Assembly: GCA_018388625.1 (NCBI GenBank)
Contig: CP074402.1
Span: 5,394,001 to 5,458,000, forward strand
Direction of reading: 5' to 3'
Length of the DNA: 64,000 nucleotides
Origin: Nocardiopsis eucommiae
GTDB lineage: Bacteria; Actinomycetota; Actinomycetes; Streptosporangiales; Streptosporangiaceae
The notes beneath the pieces are model-generated. The model was given only the letters and a program-made list of their open reading frames with translations. It was not told where the DNA came from and did no database searches. The translations under genes and the position numbers were made by a program. Below, piece after piece: positions 47,556-57,030 of the stretch (positions are counted from its first letter, which is position 1; each line of letters starts with the position of its first letter).

Positions 47556-48013
47556 CCTTTCACCACCCAACTCCCTCCATAGTGCCATCCACAATTATGG
47601 ATTGCCAGGATTATGAATTCGGACATCTACAACAGGGGCCACCTGACCAGCAAAAACACCCAAGATGCCAAGAGAGGTGACGTCGGTGTGAGAATCGCGC
47701 CTCCAGAGCGATACCATTCCCAGAGAGATTGCACGGGAATGAGGAACAGGCAGAATCACATTCCTTCGCACGTGCATCAGAACGGTCCGCACCAAGCCCA
47801 TCGGGACCAAGGACCCTCTCCGACACCCGGAAGCCGTTCGCGCCTCGCAATGCGGCGGGGGAGCCACGCCGGGACGCGGGAGCCACGCGTCTCGGGGCGG
47901 GTCCGCTCCCTCGGGGTTCTGCCGTCCGCAGAAGGCTCCCGGAACCCCTCCCGGTACGGGACCGGCGCGGCGTAGGCTCGAAGGGTCGGGACACGGCAAC
48001 ACGGGAGGCACCG
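47556..48013. promoter_or_regulatory. divergent control region between the SARP and the ClgR/PopR-like regulator
   Basis: About 450 bases with no supported gene. Near the SARP it is AT-rich, with ATTATG at 47594 and 47610 (CATAAT on the minus strand, possible -10 elements 16 bases apart) and an imperfect palindrome CCATAATTGTGG at 47588-47599. ATCGC (47694-47698) and GCGAT (47708-47712) form another inverted pair. Confidence 0.4.
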
Positions 48014-48460
48014 ATGTCCGAAGGCGTCCTGCGCGCGCTGGACGAGGCCCGCGAGGGCGACCGCTCCCGGGCGCGTCCCGGTGAGCCCCTGATGCGCGAC
48101 CTCATCGGTGACCTGCTGCGCCGCACCCGGGTGGAGCAGGGGCGCACCCTGCGCGAGGTGGCCGAGGACGCCCAGGTGTCCCTCCCCTACCTGTCGGAGG
48201 TCGAGCGCGGCCGCAAGGAGGCCTCCTCCGAGGTCCTCGCCGCGATCTACCGCTCCCTGGGTCTGAGCATCATCGACGTCCTCGGGGAACTCCACCGGCG
48301 CACCCTCGTCGCCCGGTACGGGGCCGTCACCCAGCCCAGGTCCTCCCGCGTCGTCGACGAACCGGGCACGGGGGTTCCGAGCGTGCTCCTCAGGAGCCGG
48401 TCGGTCCACGGCACGCCCGCGCCGTACCGCCGGACCGGAGTGGTGTCGCTCGCGGCCTGA
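48014..48460 (+). CDS. XRE-family regulator, ClgR/PopR-like clp gene activator
   Basis: A 148-aa protein. The helix-turn-helix is QGRTLREVAEDAQVSLPYLSEVERGRKEASSEVLAAIYRSL (first and second halves at residues ~45-85), with the YLSEVERGRKEASSE block typical of ClgR and PopR. Those proteins activate clpP operons and are themselves Clp substrates. The flanking sequences differ from small ClgR proteins. It faces a clpP pair across a shared terminator, the context of PopR with clpP3-clpP4 in Streptomyces. ATG 48014 follows GGGAGG. The C-terminal ~60 residues are Arg/Ser-rich; the final SLAA could be a degron (inference). Confidence 0.8.
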   Translation: MSEGVLRALDEAREGDRSRARPGEPLMRDLIGDLLRRTRVEQGRTLREVAEDAQVSLPYLSEVERGRKEASSEVLAAIYRSLGLSIIDVLGELHRRTLVARYGAVTQPRSSRVVDEPGTGVPSVLLRSRSVHGTPAPYRRTGVVSLAA

Positions 48461-48468
48461 CCCACGAC

Positions 48469-48491
48469 GGCCCCGGGTCCGCCCCGGGGCC
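48469..48491. terminator. bidirectional hairpin terminator
   Basis: A perfect 9-bp stem, GGCCCCGGG (48469-48477) and CCCGGGGCC (48483-48491), with loop TCCGC, between the convergent regulator and clpP genes. Confidence 0.75.
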
Positions 48492-48499
48492 GCGCCCGC

Positions 48500-49109
48500 T
48501 CAGGCGGTGACCCGCGTCAGGTCGCGGGTGGTGATGACCTCGTCCACCAGGCCGTAGTCCCGGGCCTGCCACGCGGTGAGGATCATGTCCCGGTCGGTGT
48601 CGGCCCGCAACCGCTCCTGGGTCTGGCCGGTGTGCCGCGACAGGATCTCCTCCACCTGGGACCGGACCCGCAGGATCTCGGCGGCCTGGATCTCCAGGTC
48701 GGCGGCCTCCCCGGCCCTCCGTGGACGGCTGGTGCAGCAGCACCCGGGCGTGCTCCAGCGCGGCCCGTTTGCCCGGGGCCCCGGCGGCGAGCAGCACCGC
48801 CGCGGCGGAGGCGGCCTGTCCCATGCAGACCGTGGCGACGTCCGCGCGGACGAAGCTCATCGTGTCGTAGACGGCGGTCAGGGCGGTGTTCGAGCCGCCC
48901 GGCGAGTTGATGTACAGCTGGATGTCCAGGTCCGGGCTCTCGTAGTCCAGGTGCAGCATCTGCGCCATGACGACGTTGGCCACGTCGTCGTCGAGCGGCG
49001 TGCCCAGGAAGATGATGCGTTCGGACAACAGCCTGCTGAACACGTCGAACGAGCGCTCGCCGTTGGGGGTCCGCTCGATGACCATCGGTACCGTGTAGCG
49101 CCCGCTCAT
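48500..49109 (-). CDS. clpP: ATP-dependent Clp protease proteolytic subunit, second of pair (frame break)
   Basis: About 203 aa after correction. The catalytic serine is in TVCMGQAASAAAVLLAAG and the histidine in EHARVLLHQPSTEG. The frame changes at the C run 48709-48712; two missing bases (or one extra) restore AADLEIQAAEILRVRSQ and the C-terminal TDRDMILTAWQARDYGLVDE with the catalytic aspartate. ATG 49109 overlaps the stop of the first clpP. Paired ClpP subunits form a mixed tetradecamer in actinomycetes. Confidence 0.9.
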
Positions 49110-49762
49110 CGGGGTTCCCCCGTCCGTGCTCCGAAGCCGGTCGAGCCCCGTCCCAGGCGCATCACGCCCTCCATCTGGTCGATCGACTCCACCACGTGGT
49201 CGACGAAGCCGTAGTTCCGCGCCTCCTCGGCGGTGAACCAGGCGTCCCGGTGCTGGTCGGCGGTGATGGTCTCCGCACTCTGACCGCTGTGCCGCGCGAT
49301 CAGCTCGATCATCGTCCGCTTGGTGTGCGCGAGGTTCTCCGCCTGGATGGCGATGTCCGCCGCCGTACCGCCCAGGCCCCCGGACGGCTGGTGCATCATG
49401 ATCCGCGCGTGCGGCAGGCTGTACCGCTTGCCGGGCGCGCCGGTGCAGGCGAGGAACTGGCCCATGCTCGCGGCGAACCCCATGACGAGGGTGGACACGT
49501 CGTTGGGGACGAAGTTCATCGTGTCGTAGATGGCGAGACCCGCGGAGACGACGCCGCCGGGGCTGTTGATCGCCAGGGTGACGTCCCGGTGCGGGTCCTC
49601 GTCAGCGAGCAGGAGCAGCTGGGCGCAGACACGGTTGGCGCTGTCCTCGTCGACCTGCGTTCCCAGGAGCACGACGCGGTTGCGCAGCAGCCGTGCCGCG
49701 AGCTGGTCGTCGAAGCTCCCACCCGGCGCGTGCTCCGCGACGAGTTGTTGGTGGATCGGCAT
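49106..49762 (-). CDS. clpP: ATP-dependent Clp protease proteolytic subunit, first of pair
   Basis: A 218-aa intact ClpP. The serine is in LVMGFAASMGQFLACTG, the histidine in ARIMMHQPSGGLGG and the aspartate in QHRDAWFTAEEARNYGFVDH. ATG 49762 has GAGGAGGG seven bases upstream; an upstream GTG-start extension is unlikely. A perfect palindrome lies 26 bases before the start. It is coupled to the second clpP and is probably activated by the ClgR/PopR-like protein encoded just beyond it. Confidence 0.92.
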   Translation of the reverse strand: MPIHQQLVAEHAPGGSFDDQLAARLLRNRVVLLGTQVDEDSANRVCAQLLLLADEDPHRDVTLAINSPGGVVSAGLAIYDTMNFVPNDVSTLVMGFAASMGQFLACTGAPGKRYSLPHARIMMHQPSGGLGGTAADIAIQAENLAHTKRTMIELIARHSGQSAETITADQHRDAWFTAEEARNYGFVDHVVESIDQMEGVMRLGRGSTGFGARTGEPR

Positions 49763-49787
49763 GGGCCCTCCTCGGTCCGGCGTTCGC

Positions 49788-49810
49788 GGAACGGACCACA
49801 CGTCCGTTCC
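49788..49810. promoter_or_regulatory. palindromic operator upstream of the clpP pair
   Basis: A perfect inverted repeat, GGAACGGAC (49788-49796) and GTCCGTTCC (49802-49810), with a 5-base spacer, 26 bases upstream of clpP. It is a likely binding site for the nearby XRE regulator. No second copy was seen before the regulator gene itself. Confidence 0.65.
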
Positions 49811-49902
49811 CGCCGGTCCTCCCAGCCTGGGCCGGTGCGGGCTCCGACCTCCACCGTTTCGGCCCGGGGCAGATCTGCCACGGGCAGAGCACCGGGGACG
49901 AC

Positions 49903-50397
49903 TCAGGTGTCGTCTATGGCCTCACGCAGGTCGCGCAGGACATCGAGGACCACGGGACGCAGCGAGGGCCTTATCGCGTCGAAGACCTGGCGCTGTTTTC
50001 GTTCCATGTACTTGCGCCGTTCGGCGAGCACCCGCTCGCCCTCCTCCGTGATGGCCACCACGGTGCTGCGTTCGTCACGTTCCGAACGGCGCCGGACCAT
50101 CATTCCCTTGCGTTCCAGCTGCTGGATCATCCGCGTGGCCGACGGGGACGACACGCCGACGATGTGAGCAACCGCACCGACACTCGGACTGTCCATGCCG
50201 CGTACCGCTTCCATCAGCAACGACTGTGTCAGGGTGAGTTCCTCGGCACCGCGATGCCCGTGCCCGCCGCGTGAGCGCGCATGGAGCGCCGCGTTGATCA
50301 GTTCGGTCCACACACGCTGGAACTCCTCGAGTTCAGCGGCGTTGGGCTCGGGTGATTCCTGCTGATCAGAACAGGGCTCGGGGGTCTCGTCGGGCAC
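49903..50397 (-). CDS. MarR-family regulator, probable controller of the mrp operon
   Basis: A 164-aa MarR protein with an acidic N-terminal extension (residues 1-25). The winged helix is PSVGAVAHIVGVSSPSATRMIQQLERKGM with the wing RRRSERDERSTVVAITEEG. GTG 50397 follows GAGGA by seven bases. It is divergent from mrpA, and two abutting palindromes overlap the mrp promoter, which makes mrp the obvious target. Confidence 0.85.
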   Translation of the reverse strand: MPDETPEPCSDQQESPEPNAAELEEFQRVWTELINAALHARSRGGHGHRGAEELTLTQSLLMEAVRGMDSPSVGAVAHIVGVSSPSATRMIQQLERKGMMVRRRSERDERSTVVAITEEGERVLAERRKYMERKQRQVFDAIRPSLRPVVLDVLRDLREAIDDT

Positions 50398-50451
50398 GAA
50401 ACGGTCCTCGCAGGCTGGGCAGTGACGCGGGTCCTCGACCCGCGCGGAGGT

Positions 50452-50496
50452 TTGACGTTTGTGTAGTCTAGCTATTAAATAGCTTGCGCACGCAAG
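50452..50496 (+). promoter_or_regulatory. mrp promoter with two abutting MarR-type palindromes
   Basis: TTGACG (50452-50457), 17 bases, then TTAAAT (50475-50480). AGCTAT-TAA-ATAGCT (50470-50484) covers the -10, and CTTGCG-CA-CGCAAG (50483-50496) covers the start point, sharing two bases with the first. Both palindromes are perfect. A leader of about 140 bases follows before mrpA. Confidence 0.75.
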
Positions 50497-50633
50497 TTCA
50501 AGTTAATCCATGCCCCCTCAAAACGGTAACGACACCCCGTACACCGATCCGGTTGTGGCGGAGTTGTCTGCTGCGGGGCGTGGACGTCCGCCCGAACACC
50601 CGGGTGGGCCCGGACCGGTCCGGGAGGGGCGCA

Positions 50634-53602
50634 TTGACAACAGTGCTGGTCGCGCATTTCATCACAGCTGCGGTCGCACCGTTACTGGTGCGCCTCTGGG
50701 GCCGTAACGGCTTCTACGCGCTCGCGATCGTCCCGGGTCTGGCCACCGTGTGGGCCCTCTTCCAGCTTCCCGCCGTCCTGAACGGCGAGAGCCTCTCCGA
50801 GTCCGTCGCGTGGGCACCCCAGTTCTCGCTCCGGCTCGGCCTCCACATGGACGCCCTCGGCCTGGTCATGACGCTCATCGCCGCGGGCGTGGGCACGCTG
50901 ATCCTGATCTACTGCGCGCGTTACTTCAACGACTCCGAGCCCGGCCTCGGACGCTTCGCCGGTGTGTTCGTCGCCTTCGCCGGGGCCATGCTCGGCCTCG
51001 TGCTGGCCGACGACCTCATCCAGCTCTTCATCTACTGGGAGCTGACCACGGTCTTCTCCTACCTCCTCGTCGGTCACAACGCCGAGGTGAAGGAGAGCCG
51101 CCGGGCGGCGATGACGGCCCTGACCGTCACCACCTTCGGCGGACTGGCCATGCTCGTCGGCATGATCATGCTCGGTGAGACCGCCGGGACCTACGTGATC
51201 TCCGAGATCGTCGCCGACCCGCCCGCCACGGGCCCCGTCGTCACCTCGGCCCTGGTGCTGATCATGATCGGCGCCATGTCCAAGTCGGCGCTGTTCCCCT
51301 TCAGCCTGTGGCTGCCCGCCGCCATGCAGGCGCCCACGCCGGTCTCCGGCTACCTGCACGCCGCGGCGATGGTCAAGGCCGGCGTCTACCTGGTCGCCCG
51401 CCTCACCCCGGCCTTCGGGGACGTCGCCGTCTGGCAGGGCATGGCCCTGTTCTTCGGCGTGGCCACCATGGTCTTCGGCGGCTGGAAGGCGCTGCGCCAG
51501 TACGACCTCAAGCTCGTTCTGGCCTACGGCACCATCAGCCAGCTGGGCTTCCTCATCGCCCTGCTGGGCACGGGCACCCGCGCCGCCGCCCTCGCCGGCG
51601 TCGCGATGCTGGTCGCGCACTCGCTGTTCAAGGCCCCGCTGTTCCTCGTGGTCGGCATCATCGACCACAGCACCGGAACACGGGACCTGCGCGAACTGTC
51701 CGGCCTGCGCCAGTCCATGCCCACCACCTACTGGGTCTCGATCGTGGCCCTGGCCTCCATGGCCGGTCTGCCGCCCACCGCGGGCTTCGCCGCCAAGGAA
51801 CTGGCCTTCGGCGCCTACACCCACGGCGGCACCCTGGACACCGTGGTCCTGGTCGGGCTGGTCCTGGGATCGACCCTCACCGTCGCCTACAGCCTCCGCT
51901 TCCTGTGGGGCGCCTTCTTCGACAAGGAGGGCGTCCAGCCCACCCCGGTCCACGCCCCCGGCGCGCTCTTCCTCGCACCGGCCGTGGTCCTGGCGGCGCT
52001 GAGCCTGGTCGGCGGTCTCCTCTCCTACTGGGCCGACCCCCTCTTCGCGGTCTACGCCGACACGGTCCCGCAGGGTGAGCACGAGACGTACCAGTCCTAC
52101 CTGGCCCTGTGGCACGGCTGGGAGCTCCCGCTCCTGCTGTCCGCGATCTGCGTGGTCGGCGGTCTGGTCCTCTTCTCCTTCCGCAACCGGGTGGTGTGGC
52201 TGGGCACCCGCCTGGCCTTCGTCAACCCCGAGCGCAACTACCGGCGGATGCTCGCCGGTCTGGAGAACCTGGCCCTCCAGGTCACCGGCAGCACCCAGCG
52301 CGGTTCGCTCCCCGTCTACCTCGGCACGATCCTGATCGTCCTGGTCGTGGCGGCCGGGATCCCGATGGTCTCCGGCCGGATCTGGGCCGGACCGCAACCG
52401 GAGCTCCGGCTCTGGGACACGCCGGTCCAGATCATCCCGGCCCTGATCATCGTGATCACCTGCCTGCTGATCCTGTTCGTGCGGCGCCGCCTGTTCGCGG
52501 TGATCCTCGTCGGCATCGGCGGGTACGGCGTGGCCGCGCTGTACTTCCTCCAGGGAGCTCCGGACATCGCGCTCACCCAGTTCCTGGTGGAGACCGTCAG
52601 CCTGGTGGTCTTCGTCCTCGTACTGCGCCGCTTCCCGTCCCACTTCTCGGCACCGGCCCTCAAGGGCCGCCGGATCTGGAACATGATCATCGGCCTGGCG
52701 ACGGGTCTGATGGTGGCCACCATGACCTGGTTCGCACTGGCCGGTCGGTTGGAGCCCTCGATCTCCGAGGGCTACCCGGCCGCGGCGAAGGAGGCGGGCG
52801 GCTACAACATCATCTCGGTGCTGCTGGTGGACGTCCGAGCCTGGGACACCATGGGTGAGATCTCGGTGCTCGCCGCCGCGGCCGCCGGTGTGGCCAGCCT
52901 GATGTTCGTCCGGCGCCGGGCCCAGCCCCGCAAGGCCCCGGGCGGCGTGATGGCACTGTCCGTCACCCAGCCCCCGAGCCCACCAACGGCCACGGGAGCG
53001 TGGACCTGGGCGACCTCCGGGTCGCCCCGCAGAACATGCACGTGAAGCCGCAGTGGAACCGGACCTGGCTGCCGGGTGCCGACAGCCTGCCGACCGAACG
53101 CCGGTCACTGATCTTCGAGGTGGTCTCGCGCTTCCTCTTCCCGGTGATCATGATCATCTCGCTGTACCTGATGCTCACCGGCCACACCGACATCGGCGGC
53201 GGTTTCGCCGGTGGCATCGTGGCGGGGCTGGCGTTCATCGTCCGCTACCTCGCGGGCGGCAGGTTCGAGCTGTACGCCACCGCGTGGGTGCAGCCGGGCG
53301 CCCTGATCGGCGCCGGACTGGCCCTGGCCACCGGCGTGGCGATCGGCGGCGCGATCTTCGGCGGCGACGTGCTCGCCGGGAACGACTGGTACATCAACCT
53401 CGGGATCCTGGGCAGCCCGCACATCACGGTCTCGCTGTTCTTCGACATCGGCGTGTACCTGCTGGTGATCGGCCTGATCCTGGACATCCTGCGCAGCCTC
53501 GGAGCCCGTATCGACGAACAGATCGAACGGGACGCCGCGCACACCGAGGAAGAGGGCTCCGCGCCCGGAACCGCCGCCCGCGCAGAGGAGGTCACCTCGT
53601 GA
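50634..53602 (+). CDS. mrpA: Mrp Na+(K+)/H+ antiporter subunit A with fused MrpB domain (frame break)
   Basis: About 989 aa after adding one C in 52971-52975. Residues 1-770 form the MrpA proton-channel core related to NuoL (LFIYWELTTVFSYLLVGHN, GAMSKSALFPFSLWLPAAMQ with the essential lysine region, and LAYGTISQLGFLIALLG). After repair the chain runs into the MrpB domain (RFLFPVIMIISLYLMLTGHT, GGGFAGGIVAGLAFIVRYLA). This A-B fusion is normal in actinobacteria. TTG 50634 follows GGGAGGGG and gives a direct entry to helix 1; a longer frame starts at 50484. It is the first gene of mrpA-C-D-E-F-G. Confidence 0.9.
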
Positions 53603-54432
53603 GCGAGTCACCCAGCCTGACCCTCGTCCTCGTCATCGGCGTCCTCGTCGCGGTCGGCGTCGTGCTCCTGCTGGAGCGCAGCCTCACCCGTGTGCTGCTG
53701 GGCTTCATCGTGATGAGCAACGGCGTCAACCTGATGATCCTGGCCATGGCCGGGCAGGCCGGCGGCCCGCCGGTCCTGTGGTTCACGCCGACCAACGACG
53801 AGATGACGGACCCGCTGCCGCAGGCGATGATCCTGACGGCGATCGTCATCACCCTCGGCATCACGGCGTTCCTGCTGGCGCTGGCCTACCGAAGCTGGCA
53901 GCTGGAGGGCAACGACGAGGTCCAGGACGACGCCGAGGACCTCCGGATCGTGCAGGGCGAGGGCCGCCGCGCCGTGCGGCAGCGCTTCCTCCAGGAGCGC
54001 CGCCGACTGCGGGCGGACATCCGCCGCCAGCGCGCCGAACTCCAGGCGACCATCGCCGCGGCCGACGCCCAGGAGCTGGCCGAACAGGCCCGTATCAAGG
54101 CGGAGATCGCGGCGGCCCAGGCCGAGCTGGCCCGGTTCGAGGTCGAGGCCGAGGACGGCCAGGGCGACGAACGCTCCGAGGAGACCGTGCGCCGCCTGAC
54201 CGACCGTCAGCAGAGCATGGTCAACCAGGTCACGGAGCTGCGCGGCCGTATCCGGCTGGGCCGCAGGCGCCTGCGTGAGCACCGGCGCGCCGACCGCGCC
54301 GCCGAACGCGAGCTGTGGCGCGAGCTGCGCCGCCGCATCCGTTCGCAGCGGCGCCAGGCCAGCCAGACCATGCGCGCCGAGCGGGAACGCCTGGCTCGCG
54401 CGGAGGACAGCGATCTGCAAGGGAACGACTGA
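53599..54432 (+). CDS. mrpC: Mrp antiporter subunit C with long coiled-coil tail
   Basis: A 277-aa protein. Residues 1-105 are a normal three-helix MrpC/NuoK-like subunit (LLLERSLTRVLLGFIVMSNG, PLPQAMILTAIVITLGITAF). Residues ~110-277 are an extra cytoplasmic tail, almost pure Arg/Glu/Ala/Gln with heptad-like spacing (RRRLRADIRRQRAELQATIA, RGRIRLGRRRLREHRRADRA), predicted as coiled coil. MrpC is usually 110-180 aa. GTG 53599 overlaps the mrpA stop. The tail could dimerise complexes or bind nucleic acid or membrane; unknown. Confidence 0.88.
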   Translation: MSESPSLTLVLVIGVLVAVGVVLLLERSLTRVLLGFIVMSNGVNLMILAMAGQAGGPPVLWFTPTNDEMTDPLPQAMILTAIVITLGITAFLLALAYRSWQLEGNDEVQDDAEDLRIVQGEGRRAVRQRFLQERRRLRADIRRQRAELQATIAAADAQELAEQARIKAEIAAAQAELARFEVEAEDGQGDERSEETVRRLTDRQQSMVNQVTELRGRIRLGRRRLREHRRADRAAERELWRELRRRIRSQRRQASQTMRAERERLARAEDSDLQGND

Positions 54433-54434
54433 CC

Positions 54435-56102
54435 ATGGGATGGGACTACTTCGCCGGAATCCTCCACTACCTCATTCCCCTGCCGGTGGTACTGCCGCTC
54501 TTCGCGGCCGGGGTCAAGCTGGCCCTCGGTATCCGCTGGCCCCGCGTCCAGCAGTGGCTGAGCGTCATCACCCTGACGCTGGTGCTGGTGATCGGCGCGG
54601 CGCTGATGGTGGGCGCCGACATGTTCGGCCCGCAGGCCGTCCAGGTGGGCGGCTGGGAGACGCCGATCGGCATCACGCTGGTGGCCGACCGGCTGTCCGC
54701 GCTGATGGTGACGGTGTCGGCGGCGATCACGCTCGCCGTGCTCGTCTACTCCATCGGCCAGGGGATGGCGGGCAAGGCCGAGGTGGCGCCGCTGTCGGTG
54801 TACCAGCCGACCTACCTGATCCTGGTGGCCGGTGTCTCCAACGCCTTCCTCGCCGGTGACCTCTTCAACCTGTACGTCGGGTTCGAGATCCTGCTGACCG
54901 CCAGCTACGTGCTGCTGACCCTCGGGGGCACGCAGTCACGGATGCGGGCGGGCGCCATCTACGTGGTGGTCTCGCTGGTCTCCTCGGTGCTGTTCCTCAT
55001 CGCCATCGCGCTGATCTTCGGCGCGACGGGCACGGTGAACATGGCCCAGCTGGGCGAGCGCCTCCCGGAGATCTCCACGGAGCTGGCCCTGGTCCTGGAG
55101 GTCATCCTCGTGATGGCCTTCGGCATCAAGGCGGCGGTGTTCCCGCTGGCGGCCTGGCTGCCCGACTCCTACCCGACCGCGCCCGCGCCGGTCACGGCCG
55201 TGTTCGCGGGCCTGCTGACCAAGGTCGGCGTGTACGCGATCATCCGGGCCGAGACCCTGATGTTCCCCGGCACGCAGCTGAACGAGATGCTCATGTGGGT
55301 GGCGCTGGCCACGATGATCATGGGCATCCTGGGAGCCGTGGCGCAGACGGACATCAAGCGTCTGCTGTCGTTCACCCTGATCAGCCACATCGGGTACATG
55401 GTGTTCGGTGTGGCGTTGGGGAGCGAACTCGGCATGGCGGGCGCGGTGTTCTACATCGCGCACCACATCACCGTGCAGACCACGCTGTTCCTGGTGACGG
55501 GGCTGATCGAACGCAGGGGAGGGTCCACCTCCCTGGACCACCTCGGCGGTCTGGCCAAGATCGCGCCGATGCTCGCGATCCTCTTCTTCATCCCCGCGAT
55601 GAACCTGGGCGGCATCCCGCCGCTGTCCGGCTTCCTCGGCAAGATCGGCCTGATCCAGGCCGGTGTGGAGTCCGGCACCCCGCTGGCCTACACGCTGGTC
55701 GGCGCGTCGGTCCTGACGAGCCTGCTCACCCTGTACGTCATCGCCCGGGTCTGGAACTACGCGTTCTGGCGGACCCCGTCCGAGGGCATGGTGGCCGAGC
55801 CCGGCACCGTGCTGGACGACTCCGAGGCCGACGACACCTCGACGGCGGCGCTCGGCCCGTCCGGCGAGGCGGTCGGCCCGTCGTCCCGGCTCGGTGACAC
55901 CACCACCGCGACCGCCCCCGTGGTGACCTCGGTGGTCCTGCCCAAGAGCATGGTCGGCGCCACCATCGCGCTGGTCGCGTTCGGGCTGGCCATGACCGTG
56001 TTCGCCGGTCCGCTGATCGCGTACTCCTCGGAGGCCGCCGTCGAGCTGATCGCGCAGACGCCCTACATCGAGGCGGTCCTCGGATCCGGAGGTTCACAGT
56101 GA
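54435..56102 (+). CDS. mrpD: Mrp antiporter subunit D
   Basis: A 555-aa proton-channel subunit of the NuoM/NuoN type with about 14 helices. Markers are NLYVGFEILLTASYVLLTLG, FGIKAAVFPLAAWLPDSYPT with the conserved lysine, and DIKRLLSFTLISHIGYMVFG. A Ser/Thr/Asp-rich cytosolic insert (residues ~455-500) precedes the last helix. It starts two bases after the mrpC stop and its stop overlaps mrpE (GTGA). Confidence 0.93.
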   Translation: MGWDYFAGILHYLIPLPVVLPLFAAGVKLALGIRWPRVQQWLSVITLTLVLVIGAALMVGADMFGPQAVQVGGWETPIGITLVADRLSALMVTVSAAITLAVLVYSIGQGMAGKAEVAPLSVYQPTYLILVAGVSNAFLAGDLFNLYVGFEILLTASYVLLTLGGTQSRMRAGAIYVVVSLVSSVLFLIAIALIFGATGTVNMAQLGERLPEISTELALVLEVILVMAFGIKAAVFPLAAWLPDSYPTAPAPVTAVFAGLLTKVGVYAIIRAETLMFPGTQLNEMLMWVALATMIMGILGAVAQTDIKRLLSFTLISHIGYMVFGVALGSELGMAGAVFYIAHHITVQTTLFLVTGLIERRGGSTSLDHLGGLAKIAPMLAILFFIPAMNLGGIPPLSGFLGKIGLIQAGVESGTPLAYTLVGASVLTSLLTLYVIARVWNYAFWRTPSEGMVAEPGTVLDDSEADDTSTAALGPSGEAVGPSSRLGDTTTATAPVVTSVVLPKSMVGATIALVAFGLAMTVFAGPLIAYSSEAAVELIAQTPYIEAVLGSGGSQ

Positions 56103-56710
56103 ACGATCTGAAGACCAGGAAGAAGCAGGGCGCCCGGGCGATCCGGCACCGCCTGGGGAAGGTGCAGGTCCCGGTCGCCCTCGGCATGACCGTGGTCTGG
56201 ATGCTGCTCTTCGACGGGTTCCAGCTCCGCACGGAGTCACTGGGGATCGCCCTCCTCGGCTTCACGGTGTCCGTGGCGGTCATGCTGGTCTTCCCGCTGC
56301 CGCCGATCGTCCCGGGGTTCCGGTTCTGGCCCGTGCAGGGCGTGCGGATGTTCTTCTACGTCCTGGGGAAGATGGCCGTCGCCAGCTTCCAGGTGACGAC
56401 CCAGGTGTTCCGTCCGGGGCCTCCGGTGCGCAGCTCGGTGGTCTCCGTACGCCTGCGCACCGACTCCGACCTGATGCTGGTGTGCACCTCCATCACCGTC
56501 TCGGTGATCCCCGGAAGTGTGATCGTCGAGGTCGCCCAACCGGAGCACGTCCTGTACGTGCACGTCCTGGGCGCGGAGAGCGAGGCCGAGGCGGAGAAGG
56601 CCAAGGCGGACATCCTGGACCTGGAGGAGCGCATCGTGCGCGCGCTCGGCACCCGGGAGAACATCGCCGATCTGGAGGCCGCCCTGGCCGCCGGGAAGGG
56701 GAACACGTGA
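56099..56710 (+). CDS. mrpE: Mrp antiporter subunit E
   Basis: A 203-aa MrpE. Two or three N-terminal helices (LGMTVVWMLLFDGFQ, LLGFTVSVAVMLVFPLP) precede a cytosolic domain (VSVRLRTDSDLMLVCTSITV, SVIPGSVIVEV). It has a basic N-terminus and a helical Glu/Ala C-terminal extension. GTG 56099 overlaps the mrpD stop and the stop overlaps mrpF. It is required for assembly of the Mrp complex in other bacteria. Confidence 0.9.
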   Translation: MNDLKTRKKQGARAIRHRLGKVQVPVALGMTVVWMLLFDGFQLRTESLGIALLGFTVSVAVMLVFPLPPIVPGFRFWPVQGVRMFFYVLGKMAVASFQVTTQVFRPGPPVRSSVVSVRLRTDSDLMLVCTSITVSVIPGSVIVEVAQPEHVLYVHVLGAESEAEAEKAKADILDLEERIVRALGTRENIADLEAALAAGKGNT

Positions 56711-57030
56711 GCGCGCTGTGGGTCATCGTCGCCGTCCTGCTCGGGGTGGCCGCGCTGCTGTGCACCGCCCGGCTCCTGCTGGGGCCGAGCATCCTCGACA
56801 GGGCGCTGTCCGTGGACGTCCTGCTCGCCTCGGCCCTGACCGGGCTGGGCGCCTACGCCGCGTACTTCCGGGACCCCACGATCCTGCCGATCCTGCTGGT
56901 GCTGTCCCTGCTGGGCTTCGTCGGTTCGATCAGCATCTCCAAGTTCGTGGCCCGGCGTCCCGAGGAGCACGTCCGCCCGGAGGACACCATCCACCCGGGG
57001 ACCAAGGGGGAAGGGGAGAGCAGTGAGTGA
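56707..57030 (+). CDS. mrpF: Mrp antiporter subunit F
   Basis: A 107-aa, three-helix subunit (ALWVIVAVLLGVAALLCTAR, LLGPSILDRALSVDVLLASA, ILPILLVLSLLGFVGSISIS), with the conserved GPSILDRALSVD loop. The acidic C-terminal tail ends in GEGESSE. GTG 56707 overlaps the mrpE stop and the 3' end overlaps mrpG by eight bases. Confidence 0.92.
   Translation: MSALWVIVAVLLGVAALLCTARLLLGPSILDRALSVDVLLASALTGLGAYAAYFRDPTILPILLVLSLLGFVGSISISKFVARRPEEHVRPEDTIHPGTKGEGESSE

Noticed and set aside
50682..53108. 808-codon open frame on the minus strand
   Set aside because: Antisense to mrpA, whose membrane helices and family motifs are unmistakable.
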